A stretch of 40,871 nucleotides of DNA from JAAYBY01 sp964465385. Its GTDB lineage: Bacteria; Bacillota; Clostridia; Saccharofermentanales; UBA5734. Below, piece after piece: positions 40,802-40,871 of the stretch (its first letter is position 1; every line of letters starts with the position of its first letter). The position numbers were made by a program, and so were the translations under genes. Where the stretch lies: NCBI GenBank assembly GCA_964465385.1, contig CAYXIM010000005.1, positions 1-40,871 of the forward strand, given 5' to 3'. Under the pieces are notes generated by a model. That model made no database searches. It saw only the letters and a list, made by a program, of their open reading frames with translations, and had not been told where the DNA came from.

Positions 40802-40871
40802 GAGAAAAGGCTTTTTGCCGGTGTCTTGTTTGACAAGGCCATCGCCTTAAGCTACGTTTAAAGCAGTTGTC

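Overview
The window looks like a stretch of chromosome from a Bacillota bacterium, probably a Clostridia-type anaerobe of moderate GC. This rests on gene families and synteny: veg next to ispE, ffs-dnaX-recR, mazG-rqcP-divIC, the rpmH-rnpA-yidD-yidC-jag-mnmE-mnmG-rsmG run, formate-tetrahydrofolate ligase, and strong SD sequences with TTGACA/TATAAT promoters. The species cannot be named from sequence alone. Nearly all of the window is housekeeping DNA. I see no insertion sequence, prophage, CRISPR array or clear transferred island.

Layout. (1) 1-9.7 kb, minus strand: rpmH, rnpA, yidD, yidC, jag, mnmE, mnmG, rsmG and gyrA, covering RNase P and ribosome protein, membrane insertase, tRNA/rRNA modification and gyrase. 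A terminator follows gyrA, and a strong leftward promoter runs off the left edge, possibly into an rRNA operon. (2) 9.8-12.6 kb, minus: veg, ispE and a CapA-like protein. (3) 12.6-15.5 kb, plus: fhs, then a membrane-anchored serine beta-lactamase-fold protein. (4) 15.5-19 kb, minus: YitT-type membrane protein, recR, dnaX and the SRP RNA gene. (5) 19-27 kb, minus: an oppA-B-C-D-F peptide transporter with its own promoter, an oppA/oppB intercistronic hairpin, and enlarged OppA and OppC. A small membrane protein overlaps the end of oppF. (6) 27.1-28.9 kb, minus: a small conserved protein, mazG, rqcP and divIC. (7) 29-36.5 kb: a lipoate-dependent 2-oxoacid dehydrogenase operon (E2, E3, fused E1 alpha-beta) on the minus strand, divergent from a DeoR-type regulator and lipoate-protein ligase on the plus strand. 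(8) 36.5-40.4 kb: a long-chain acyl-CoA synthetase-like enzyme, a zinc-ribbon protein of unknown function, and a convergent APH-fold protein. (9) 40.6-40.8 kb, minus: a tRNA-Gly/tRNA-Thr unit with a consensus promoter and a terminator.

The clearest functional module is (7): lplA can lipoylate the E2 encoded across the divergent promoter region, and the DeoR protein sits where it could control both arms. The most unusual points are the reshuffled origin-region synteny (gyrA after rsmG, no dnaA beside rpmH), the large extracytoplasmic insert in OppC, the fused E1, the missing ebfC and yabP/yabQ genes, and two enzyme-fold proteins with altered catalytic motifs. I did not find a convincing wholly new system.
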